The notes under the pieces were generated by a model that ran no database searches, was not told the DNA's origin, and saw nothing but the letters and a program-made list of their open reading frames with translations. This document shows, piece by piece, positions 47,001 through 57,143 of a DNA stretch of 64,000 bases. Position 1 is the first letter of the stretch. Every line of letters starts with the position of its first letter. The position numbers were made by a program, and so were the translations under genes. This stretch comes from Prunella strophiata (lineage: Eukaryota; Chordata; Aves; Passeriformes; Prunellidae): positions 2,458,144 to 2,522,143 of the forward strand of contig JAZBQD010000013.1 in the NCBI GenBank assembly GCA_036583965.1. The letters run 5' to 3'.

Positions 47001-50000
47001 AATTGTGCCCTCATCTTACAGTGCAGAGCATCCCAAACCCCTGAGGAGGGCTCCCAGCAGCATCAAGAGCCCCTACTTTTGGGAAGGCTGTTGGAGGTGG
47101 CAGAAAGGGTCACCCAGCAGCTTGGCACTGCCCTGTCAGAGTCAGAGTGGCAGGCAAGAGAAGCAGGACACTTTGAGGGCCAGACAGTGAGTGAAATAGC
47201 AGAGGCTGGGTGGAAGGTGGTAGCTAAAAGCAATCAGCAGAGAGCTTTGTGACTCTTACCCAGGTGAAGGTCTGACAGGGACATGGCTCAGGACATGATA
47301 TTTACACCTTCAAGGACAAAGTGACAGCAGAGGCAGGAAAAGAGAGGCACTCAGCTGCATCAACAGCTACAGATTTCCATGTCCCACCCCAGCTGCAGAG
47401 GGAGTGAGACAGGAGAAAGGCTGCCTTTGCCTCCTCTCCACAGCTGGACAAAAGAGCTGGGCCACAAGGATGGAGCTGTGACTAAGGGAGTTCTCAAGGA
47501 AGAGAGAACTCTATTTGTGCACTGCCTGCATCTTCACAGCAGGGCAGGCCCAGCCTGGCATCAGCTGGGGCTGGGTTAGTCTAGGTCCAGTATTTTGAGG
47601 CTTCTCTTTCCTTCTTCATGTTGCATTAGAGGCAGCTGAAGCCAGCCCTGCACAGCAGCACCCTGTGCCACTGGGGAAGCAAAGCAAGCAGATTATGCTA
47701 AGTAGGCAATTAAAAAGCTCAGAATCCATCCCCTAAATCACTGCTCAATGCAGGGAAGGCATCCAGACATGCCTGAGGTTCTGTGCAAGAAAGAGCAGCT
47801 GAGAGATACCTGACTCATGGCTAATTAGCCACTACTGGCAGTGCCTGTTAACCACAGAGGGGATCACACTAATGGGAGTTTCTGGCATCAGCAAAGTTTT
47901 ATATTTGGTGACAAATTTAATGTAAAAATAAAAGACTGAGGGGTAGAAAGCTGGTAATTCTCCAGAGAAATAGGCATGAAGTAGTGAGCACCCCTCATTA
48001 GCAAAATTCTATCTCTTACTGTCTTTTCCCAGCCTTTCTCCATAGCATGGAGACAAGGAAATGAGCTGAGACTCCAGGAACTTCAACATTCTTGGGCTGA
48101 ACAAGCTCCCCCAAACCCCACAAAGCTGACAGGAGGCCAGGCACCACTGTGACTGCTACAAGTCCCAACAGGGCAACACTCAGGAGCCAGTACACCCCTT
48201 CTGTGCTGCCACCAAAGAATTTAGCTGATGAGCAAGGAATTGATGGGATTCAGTGCTAATAAAAAAAAACAAACATGCTGAGCCTGCAGCTTCATGGACT
48301 CAGAGAAGGACCTGGAAGATGGCCTGAGGGTTAATTCTCTTGGGACAGGTCCTGGAGACAAACTAGCAATTAATTTCAGGTCTCCTAATTGTCCCATTTC
48401 AAGGACAGCTCTGTATTTGCTTATGCTGAGTTCCCAGGAGGCTGGAACAGTGGCTGGGTGTTAGTGGAAAAAGGAAGATTTTTATTCCAAAATAAAGCCT
48501 GGGGAGGCACAAGATGGTTTCACCTCTTTCCCAGCCCACATTTGTCACTGAGAGGATTTTTTTTCCAGACACCCACAGGTCTCTCAGGCCCCTGCTCTGT
48601 CTGGACTGATGCAGGGTGGATCTCTCAAAGTGCAGCCTAGGGACTGCTGGTAATGCCTGCTGAAGAGTAGAGTGGCACCCAGGGAAGGGATGAGTGGCAG
48701 TGAGGGGTGGCAGGAAGACTGCCCCTTGTCCATGGGAGAAAGGCCAGACCCCAGAAGGGAGCTGGGAACAATGCAGAGTAAAACCTCTCACATGAGAAGC
48801 AAGGAGAGAGCTCAAAGAGCTCCCATCCCTCAGCAGGGGTGGACAAGGGTTGAAGGCAGGGTGCTGATCCCTTATGAACACCATTCCTCACTGGATGCTG
48901 CCATCCCCAGGCAGGCAGTAGGGGCTGGGCTGCTGCTTGCCCTTGTTTCTTGCTCAAAGTTTCCAAGAATTTCTCACTTGCAGCCACTTCTCCAGCATCT
49001 GAGGGAGTGGGGGGTTGTTTCCCCTCCAGGCTGGCTGCAGATAATACAAACACAGTCTGCTGCCCTGCATCCAGGGTCCAGATCCTTGTTAGAAATCCTC
49101 ACAATTACAAATGTGCCCTGAGCACCAGTTGCAGAAGCAGAAGGTTAATCCAGCCCCCAGTGCTCTGCAGCCTCTGCCCACAGGTCCCACAGGCATCCAG
49201 AGCCACGTTGCTAAGGAGCTGTTGTATCTCACACAAAAGAAAAAAAGCCTTCTGCAGCTGAAGCAGCCTTAAAGCCTGTTTCAAGTGCAGAAATTAGGGG
49301 ATAATAGATGACCCATTTCCCTGGAAATAAACCCAGTATTTTCTCAGCTGCTGCACAAATGACTGAGAGCTTGGTGCCCTGTGTATCATGCCCCTCTGCC
49401 CCCAAGAAATAGAGCTTAATAGACCTCCAAAAAATAATTCAGAGTACAGCATCTACCCACATCTCCTTGACCCATTTCTGACTGCAGACACATTTACCTC
49501 CAAAGCAGTAGAGAGAGTGGGTGGCTATTCCATGCCTTGCCCTAGAGATGGGGTTTAGTTGTGCCTCTTGGAGCAGCACAGAAGCACCAGGGAGGTGAGG
49601 AGGAGGCTGCCAGGGGTCACAGCATGCAGCAGTGGGGTGTTGTAGCTCATGCTTCAGCACTTACCAGAGAGCTGAGAGCCTGGCTGCAGCACAGGGCTGT
49701 GTCCACCAGGATGAGGCTCCTACAAACACATCCCTACAAGAGGCATTTTTATAGGCAAGAGAACAGCTTAAACACAGGAGGGAGCCCCCAGTCCTGAGAC
49801 AGGAGGCCCAGAGTCACCCTGGCAGGTACAGCAATGAGGGCAAAAGGAAGCAGCAAAAAACACAGGAAAGGAAAGAAAAACAAGCCAGCAAAGAAGGGAG
49901 GGCGGGCTCTGGCACAGGACAGGAGGGTTTAAGCACATTCAGCCAGGAGCAGTCCAGTCTGGAGAATCAATTATGGGGAGATAATTTGTCTGCTTGATTA

Positions 50001-53000
50001 AAGCCTCCTTGGGGTATTGGCTCGGTGCTGGGGAGAGCAGCAGAAGGTACCTGTTGTGGTGAGAGCTCGGTCTGTGACTTATTACTGCAGTCACAGGAGG
50101 GGAGGGGAGGCTCCACCGGCACAGACAGACGAGCACATTGCTTTTGTCTTTCAGACATTTCCCTTCAGTCATCGCTGTCTGCTCTCAGAGCCAAGTCGCT
50201 CCAGAGGGGACCCCAAGAGCCTTTCAGACTTGTCCCCTTTAGGAAGCTGCTGTTGCAGACGCACAGGACAAGCAGCACCTGGGTGCCGGTGGCAGCGCAG
50301 CCGTGCCGGCTCAGACGTGCCCTCCAGTGGTCCCCACTCCAGCCTGGCTCCATCCCCACTCCAAACCGGGCTCGGGCCCTGGAGCTTTGTAAAGAGGAGG
50401 TTTTGCACAGACAGAGACAAGGCTTAGGGCTGGGGAAGGTGCCCCTGTGCTCATGTGTCCTTTCCGTGTCCCCCGCCCACCCAGGATCTGCCGTGGTTTG
50501 ACAGCACTGGGGGAGAGAATTTCCAGGAGCCACAGGCTGTGTTCACACAAAACAGGCACTGAAAGTAGTTACAGGCTTGTTTCTCTGCTTGTTTATCCTG
50601 TATTCCCCACACTTCCCAAGAAAGCCTCATTCTAAACCCCTACAGGCCAGAGAAGGCTGCTGTATCTCTTGTACCAGCCCCTTGTGGATACAGGGCACAG
50701 TTACCCTGTGCACTCAGCTTCACACTCCATTTCATTTCTCCCTGTTTCACTTGACTTGCATTCAAATGAATGCACACCTGCACTGTGCATTGGATGCTCT
50801 GTTCTGCCAGAACAAGCACCCCAGATCAAATACCTGGTGTGACTGAAAGGTTAACTCTTCTTGTGCTGGGGGAAACCTGAGACATTTCCAGCTTCATCCC
50901 TGATAAATTTCATACAAAGGAACCCTCTTTTGTGATAGACTGTGCTACACCACTGCTAGTGACTGGTGACAAACCATACCAAAACACACACAGTTGTTTT
51001 TCAAGAGAGTTGAAGAAATATAGCTTCCCAACAGCCTGGGCTGATCTCCAGCATGTCTTGGATTAGCAGGAAAAGGGAGACTTGCTCAGTGCCACCCAGA
51101 CCCCAGCATGCACAGTTCACACCTGCTGCTGCAGCAGGTCAAAGAACTGCACTGCTGCTGTAAGCAGTGTGGTGCATTAACTGTTCACAGTCCCATCTCT
51201 GGGGCCCAGACAGTGGAGGGATACCAAGTAGCCATCTTCAAGGCCCTTTGGAGACCTCCCTCATGTGCTCAATTGTAATTCCCCAGCACATCAGTCCCTG
51301 CTGTTTGACTGGACAGACAAGCACTGCTCCCCTTGCCTCCTGTGATCCACTCAGGAGTAGTTTGGGTCATCTGACATGTAAATATTTAGTAAGTAATACA
51401 TTTTACTTACAATACTTCAAGTCTGAGTAGAATTTAATTCATGCTGTTATTAGCTCTCTGTCATGAGAGCTCATTAGTCCAAATGCATGCTTGCAGATAC
51501 GGTTTCAGCCTTGCACAGTGAATTCCCATGGGAAATACAAGGACACAGAAGTAGCCTGAGCAAAGTACTGCTAAATCCAGGGCAGGGATTTGTGGGCTTA
51601 AGAATTGACGGGGCAGGCCACAAGGTATTTCTGCCTCATGCTCCTACAAGGAAGTGCAGCTGCAGGTTTGTGCCAGTGGTGAATGTGTCCACAAAGGGCT
51701 GTTGCCTGCACTGGTGCACATTTACTGACTTATGTCAACAGATGCTTATAGGGGATTATTAAGGGCTGAAATTTCTAGGATGCCATGAACTGCATATGTA
51801 AAGCAAAGCTACAGAGGCAGTGCCACATTCTCAGCAGAGCTCCAGCAGAGCCTGGCAGTCCTGAGGCTTGTAGGGGCATTCTCACCTGCCACGGGAGCTC
51901 CTGCGGTGCTGCAGCCTCCTCCGAGGAAATTGCATGTCCCCATGTACCCATTGCTTTCAGGGACTGGCTGTGCCACAGGTGTGCAGGACACTACAGAGAG
52001 CCAGACAGGAAGAGTGGGGACCTTCAAAGTGGTGGTTAATGCTTAACCCACCCTGATCCTCCCAAACTCAATAAGGCACTTACAGGACCCCCTGAGCACA
52101 TGACTGGGGGGGTCCTACCAGGGCTCCCTTAAGGCAAGGTGTGTCTGAGAGAGCAGCAGGATTAACACAATTTACAGTAAGGGATTAGGTTCTCCTGTGT
52201 TACACCAACACAAGTTTCTGCTCAGTTTTGCAATGCATCCCCCAGCAGCTCCTGTAGCCCCACAGTGCCCACTTCTCACAGCACTCTTACAAACCCACAG
52301 TCCATCATTAAGCTCCACACCCCACTCCCTGTGCATACCCAGCAGCCTGAGAACACAGCTTTCCTACCTCCTCCTCACTCCCTTGGCCAGGCAGACAATA
52401 ACAGAGATGGCTGAAGCCATCTCTTAGCACCCTTATGCCCTCCCCGCCTCCTCCTAGCTGCAGCAGATCCCAGATGATCTGCTGACCACAGAGACCCAAA
52501 TAGGCAGCCACTGGTGCTGCTCACTGACTAAGTGCTGCTTGTGAAGGCTTTTAAAGGGACACACAGTAAATCCATTCCTGGAGTGCAGTTTGCCTATCTA
52601 TTGTTCTCCTGATGAAACATCCATTTCTCAGACATTTAACACAGCTCTCCTCTGTAGCACAGACCTTGGCATCCCACCTGGAGAGGCAGCTCACAAACAG
52701 CCTCCACACAGAGTAAACCAGTGCTTTTGGAAAGCTTGCTTGCCTTGGTCATTTTTGCTTTCTATGCATGAGCGCCTGTATGGGCACATACAGACAAACC
52801 CTTTGACATCTGCTAGTGGGAGACACTTTAGCAACCTGTGTTGAGCCAGTTCTGGCAAAGTTTATGTCTAAGTGCTGAAAATACACAGCAAAGCCCCAGA
52901 ACAGTCGGCCCTGAGGTATGGTGCAAATGCTTGTTTCCCCAGAATAGAGCTCTATTAACCCTTTCCTTAACATTCCAGCCCATGTTGTTAGTGAGTTCTC

Positions 53001-53614
53001 CCTGTCCCAAACTGCTCTCTCATCTGGGTGAGATGGATGGGAGTGCTCCCCTTAATGATCTCTCTCGATGTCTCCCCCTCTCCACCATCAGCCTGAAGAC
53101 CAGCCTGCAGAAGAAGGTGAGCCAGGACTCCATGGATTTGTCAGGGATCCCCCTGACCATGCGGGATGTCCACCGCATGGCCTACTACCTGCAGAACAAC
53201 GGGCACCACCTGACCTCGGTGGACCTGAGCTTCACGGAGCTCAACGACGACATGGTGCGCCTGCTGCTGCCCTTCCTGTGGGCGCTGCCCAAGCTCACCC
53301 ACCTGTCCCTCAACGGCAACCGCCTGACGCGGGCGACCATGAAGGAGCTGACTGACACCATGAAGGACATGACCAAGTTCCCTTGCCTGGCCTGGGTTGA
53401 CCTCGGCAACAACGTGGACGTCTCCTCCATGCCGCAGCCGCTGCTGGTGGGGCTGCGCAAGCGCCTCAGCCAGCAGACCACGCTGCCGACCATCTATGAG
53501 GCGCTTGACTGCGACGCTGAGATCGCCGGCGGGCACGAGGGCAGCCAGCCAGAGGATGAAGCAGGCGGAAGCGCCCCGCCACGTGCTTTTTCTCAGCAGG
53601 GCTGCGAGAGGTGA
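34840..53614 (+). CDS. LRRC75B: Leucine-rich repeat-containing protein 75B, complete
   Basis: Joining 34840-35097, 39595-39723, 42618-42730 and 53092-53614 gives 1,023 nt, a 340-residue protein; junctions are GT/AG with phases 0, 0 and 2. The N-terminal 50 residues are low-complexity. Residues 60-86 (VGWLREIQATIREHKR) and 87-129 (DLGLEGTFL, NLVDPISHDLL, ARDLQCPKK) match LRRC75B, as does CRQLIYHLTPHSK (141-153). LRR-like segments follow: LTSVDLSFTELND (207-219), LTHLSLNGNRLT (235-246) and LAWVDLGNNVDV (266-277). The tail after LPTIYEALD (298-306) is polar and unique. Human LRRC75B has about 315 residues. The family's biochemical role is poorly defined; reports link it to myogenic differentiation. 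The start ATG sits in an ideal context (gcggccATGG). Paralogue LRRC75A is less likely from residue match and from the GGT1 neighbour. Confidence 0.96.
35098..39594 (+). other. LRRC75B: LRRC75B intron 1
   Basis: Begins in the CpG island with a G-quadruplex motif and a 10-bp minisatellite within 110 bases of the donor. The rest is unremarkable, with a GA-rich run at about 37,845-37,860 and a long T run at about 38,720. No extra exon is recognised. Confidence 0.85.
35146..35204. repeat. 10-bp minisatellite, about six units
   Basis: Perfect tandem copies of tgcggggccg occupy 35,151-35,200, with partial units at each side. The array begins about 50 bases after the exon 1 donor. Confidence 0.97.
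39595..39723 (+). CDS. LRRC75B: LRRC75B coding exon 2
   Basis: Exactly 43 codons (residues 87-129), phase 0 on both sides. Acceptor gttgtag, donor AAG|GTGAAT. It contains FLNLVDPISHDLL, the most conserved N-terminal block of the family. Confidence 0.96.
39724..42617 (+). other. LRRC75B: LRRC75B intron 2
   Basis: 2.9 kb with no recognisable coding, RNA or mobile element. Confidence 0.8.
42618..42730 (+). CDS. LRRC75B: LRRC75B coding exon 3
   Basis: 113 nt, residues 130-167. It encodes EYDPWKSSDRICRQLIYHL and TPHSKWHRHG, then a basic stretch PRRK. Acceptor ctttcag, donor GTG TG|GTAAGA, phase 2; the split codon reads Cys167 with exon 4. Confidence 0.95.
42731..53091 (+). other. LRRC75B: LRRC75B intron 3
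   Basis: 10.4 kb, the longest intron. No coding exon or mobile element is recognised. AT-rich blocks with TAATTA-like cores at 47.69-47.90 kb are possible regulatory sequence. Open frames at 48.4-49.2 and 50.0-50.5 kb show no protein family resemblance. Confidence 0.75.
53092..53614 (+). CDS. LRRC75B: LRRC75B coding exon 4 (terminal)
   Basis: Residues 167-340, holding all the LRR-like segments and the divergent tail ending GCER. The acceptor is caccatcag behind a long pyrimidine tract; the stop TGA is at 53612-53614. The exon has high third-position GC, unlike the surrounding intron and 3' UTR. Confidence 0.97.
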
Positions 53615-54349
53615 CTGAGCAACGGGCCGGCGCTGGCACGCTGAAGCAGCCCCAAGGAGAAGTTTTGAGTACGAACATCAAGCACGGGGCCAGCTTGACC
53701 GGCTTCCCCTGGCTCTTTTCTCTCGCCTTCCCTGACATCCTCCCCCCCGCCTGCCGTGGACAAAAGCCTGTCGTCCCCCCACGACGTGTTCCGCTCCCTC
53801 CCCTCGCTGCCAAACCCATTGCCCACGTTCCAGAGAGGAACCAGTGACTTACAGTGAACCTGGTCCCCAGGCAGGGTCTCACTGGAAGACGGGAAAAGAC
53901 CTGTCGGAGTCAAGAATATCCTCCAGCAGCCATTGGGTTGAGGGAAAGGGGTTGGGGGGAACCTAAAACAGAAACAGGCTTGTAGTTTACTTCCTTTCTT
54001 CCTTTTCCTATGCACCTTGGAAACCTTGGGACCTGCAGCCTTGAGTGTGAAAGGAGGTACCCCAAGGAGCCTAGTGCTGTGGAGCTTAGTGGAAGGGCTC
54101 AGAGGCCAGAGCTGGAGCCCAGCAGTGTGTCTCCCTCTTGTGTCTGGCTCCTTTTGTTTTGTTTTTTTCCTATTGTGTGTTTTGTATGAACGTCTGAACA
54201 AAGGGACCTGGTCAGAGACCATTGGATCACATAGGCTGGGGCGGACACATGGCTTGGAACTGCAGCATCAGGATATTTGCTGTGTGACCGGGGTGAGAGG
54301 GAGGGGAAGGAGGCATGTGTTGGTGGGAGCATGGGGGATGGGGTGAGTT

Positions 54350-54373
54350 GGGATGGGATCGGGAGGAGGGGGG
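54350..54373 (+). promoter_or_regulatory. G-quadruplex motif in 3' UTR
   Basis: Four G-runs (gggatgggatcgggaggagg) with short loops lie on the transcribed-sense strand, so the RNA could fold. Confidence 0.5.
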
Positions 54374-54727
54374 AGGAGAGGGAATGGGAGCGGTCTTGTG
54401 GATTAGTAGGATCGGTTTCAAAAACTGTGCTTTTGTACTAAAATGACAAGTTCCAAGGTACTACAATTGCAAGTTCCAAGTGAAACTGAGGAAAAGCTGA
54501 CAGCTCAGCACCTAACTGTGGCACTAGAGGAGCAAGCAGTGAATGTGCCAGAGGTGGGCGCTTCCCAATCGGAAGCGCAAAGCTTTGGCTCCTCGTGGCA
54601 CACTGCACACCTCGTAACACAGCCACGACTTGGCAGCTGCATCTCCATTCCCAATGCTGTCCAGAAACCAAGCCACTGATGCAGAATTTCCAGTGTTTTC
54701 CACATTGCTCATGCTCTATGTAAACAT

Positions 54728-54733
54728 AATAAA
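54728..54733 (+). terminator. LRRC75B: Poly(A) signal of LRRC75B
   Basis: AATAAA is followed about 50 bases later by a GT-rich element (ggttgtttggaggtcttgg). It lies in the loop of an 8-bp inverted repeat, tgctcatg at 54,706 and catgagca at 54,747. Confidence 0.8.
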
Positions 54734-54755
54734 GAGTTCTCTTGGACATGAGCAT

Positions 54756-55550
54756 GAAGCACTTTGGAGTCTTGAGTATCTGGGTTGTTTGGAGGTCTTG
54801 GAATGTGGATCAGAGCCCTCATGCAGTGCCTGAGGGACAGGATCAGGGAGCATTCACATTGGGCAGCTCATTCCTTTAAGGAAGGAGAAACATGGGTGTT
54901 TATTTGTGGTAGGCTGCCATCCTTCATGTTGTAAGGGGCTGGTAGAAGTAAACTGATGAGATTTAGCTGATAAGTCAAGTCCTCTCAATTATCTGTCCCC
55001 ACAGGAATTCAGACTGGATGAGTTTTTGAAAGAGTTAAAGAAATGAGACATATTTAAAAAAACACCATAAAAATCCTTACCCTTCTAAATTAACAATGGT
55101 AACTTTGCCTTCCTCTGCTGATTGTCTCTGTGAGTCTCAAAGCAACACAAATAAACAATGCTCCTATATGAAAACGAAGCCAAATTCACATGGAATAGAT
55201 ACACCTTTAATGCTCTTCACTAATTTTACAAGACATTGCAAGAAGTAAATTGGTGATATTTTTCAAGTGATCTGTTCCTTTGGATGAAGAGTGTGAGGAA
55301 AATGGAAGGTATTGGTGTCTCTGATCAACCACCAAAAGCCCCAAATAAAACCAGTGCCCTGAGGAAGAAAGGTGGGATTAGACACTGTGCTGAGCATTAC
55401 AATCTGACACTGCAAATGCTGGACCCAGTCCTATCTGCACTCCAGTCACAGGTGCAGGACCTCATAACCTTCATGTTATGAACCTGCACAAAGGGCACCA
55501 CCTGCTCTCTTCTCACAACTCATTTTTCCCTTCTCAGTGTAGTATCTTAA
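54756..55550. other. Downstream flank of LRRC75B
   Basis: AT-rich intergenic DNA. Further AATAAA strings (for example near 55,150) could serve a longer 3' UTR. Nothing else is recognised. Confidence 0.6.
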
Positions 55551-55884
55551 AGAATCATAAAATGTTTTAGTTGGAAAAGACCTTTGAGGTCATTGAGTCC
55601 AAATCATTTAAACCCAGCCTGCCCAAAGCCACCACTAAACACATGTCCCTGAGTGACCAGAGCTTGCATCTCTTTTACACCAGTTCCATGGGATGGTGAC
55701 CAGCACTTGCCCTGGGTATCCCTGTTCAGTGCTGGACAAACCCAGTCCTGCTGTGCCACACCAGGAGCAGATACAAGACCTGGGATTCCACTGGCCTTTT
55801 CCAACTCAGCAGTTTTCCAGCTGCTCTTCCCCAAGCCTGGAGTCATGTTTGGGGTTGTTGTGACCCCAAACATGTTGTGACCCC
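55551..55884 (-). mobile_element. CR1 LINE fragment, copy 1
   Basis: Reads as reverse complement of a CR1 3' end: agaatcataaaatgttttag, ttggaaaagacctttgaggt, then ccactaaacacatgtccctg and gttcagtgctggacaa. It breaks off at 55,884 into an unrelated segment. Confidence 0.88.
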
Positions 55885-56047
55885 AAACTGCAATGGAAAG
55901 AGAGCCAAGTGGAGGCCAAAGGAACAGGTTTGATGTGCAACCAGATACTCAGAGACAACAGCCCAGTTTCTCCAGGTCCCCTTGCCTGGGTCTCAGCCAC
56001 TGGACTGGCCCATCCCTCAGCTCCAGTATGAATCCCAGTGTTTTACA
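55885..56047. repeat. Dispersed duplicate of 59.7-kb segment, inserted in CR1
   Basis: 163 bases nearly identical to 59,712-59,860, in the same orientation: aaactgcaatggaaagagag through aatcccagtgttttaca. The main differences are a 14-base net length change and a few substitutions in the middle. It sits exactly between two CR1 pieces. Confidence 0.93.
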
Positions 56048-56530
56048 TTAACCCAGCACTGCCAAGCCCACCACTAAACCATGTCCCTGAGTGCAACAGG
56101 ATACCCTGCCCTGGGTATCCTGTTCAGTGCTGGACAACCCAGTCCTGCTGGCCACACCATGGCAGATACAAGCTGGGGTGCCACTGGCCTTTTCCACTCA
56201 GCAGTTTTCCAGCTGCTCTTCCCCAAGCCTGGAGTCATGTTTGGGGTTGTTGTGACCCAGGTGCAGAACTTGGCACGTGGCCTTGCTGGACCTCAAATGA
56301 TTGTCCTTGGACCTCAAATCCAGCCTGTCCAAACCCTTCTGCAGAGCCTTGATACCCTCCAGCAGATCAACATTCCCACCCAACTTGGTGTCATCTGTGA
56401 ACTCAGCTGAGAATGCCCACGATCCCCTCATCCAGATAATCAATAGACATTAAAAAGAACTGGCCCCACTACTGAGCCCTGGGGAACCCCACCAGGGACA
56501 GCCCCAGCTGGCTGCAACTCCATTTACCCC
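56048..56530 (-). mobile_element. CR1 LINE fragment, copy 2
   Basis: Restarts at a CR1 point already covered by copy 1 (taacccagcactgcc) and repeats about 210 bases of it, through ggagtcatgtttggggttgt. It then continues upstream into CR1: cagatcaacattcccaccca, cttggtgtcatctgtgaact, ctgagccctggggaac. The shared part shows many single-base deletions relative to copy 1. Confidence 0.9.
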
Positions 56531-57137
56531 CACTCTCCAGGCTCAGCCCTTCATTTCCTTCCCTGCTATGGAAGAGATGGTATTAATTTTTTCTTTTCCT
56601 TGCAAAATACCTTTCAGCAAAAATGAAAAGTATTTCAAATGTCAGCAAGATCTGCTTAAACTCTTACAGTCTAAGCAGAGCAGCACTCTGCTCTGTGCCA
56701 AGAAGAAAACTCGGGCACAAAGCATTTAAATGGAGGCTTGGAGCTGCCTGGTGAGCCAGTGCATATCTACAAAGAGGGAGCAGTGCTGCTGAACATTTGG
56801 TGTTTGGCTCTGAGCACTGTCCCCTTAGGGCTCTGCATTGAGGCATCTTCACAGCTTTTCCATAACAGCAGCATCCCCCCTAAAATGAGGTGAGACCCTC
56901 AGTGTGCAGTGCACCCCTGACACAGCTCTTCCCTGCAGAGCCCCTGGCTCAGCCCTGCTCAAAGCTGTGCTTTCAGTCTGAGCTCTGCTACCCAGCAGGA
57001 CAGGGATGAGACATTCAGCCCCTTGCAGGGCAATTCTGTGCCAATCACTGGCAATGCCACCTGCCAGTTGGCAGCTCCAGGATCTGGAGATAAAGCAGGA
57101 AACACACTGGTTCAGCTGAGCAGCTGTGGCATGCATG

Positions 57138-57143
57138 TTTATT
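57138..57143 (-). terminator. Minus-strand AATAAA, possible poly(A) signal
   Basis: Minus-strand ggaataaacatgc. Its significance depends on the unproven exon upstream at about 57.9-58.13 kb. Confidence 0.25.

Larger units (their letters stand above)
53615..54755 (+). other. LRRC75B: LRRC75B 3' UTR
   Basis: About 1.1 kb from the stop to the predicted cleavage site. It includes a G-rich segment at 54,290-54,392 that contains a canonical G-quadruplex pattern. Confidence 0.75.
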
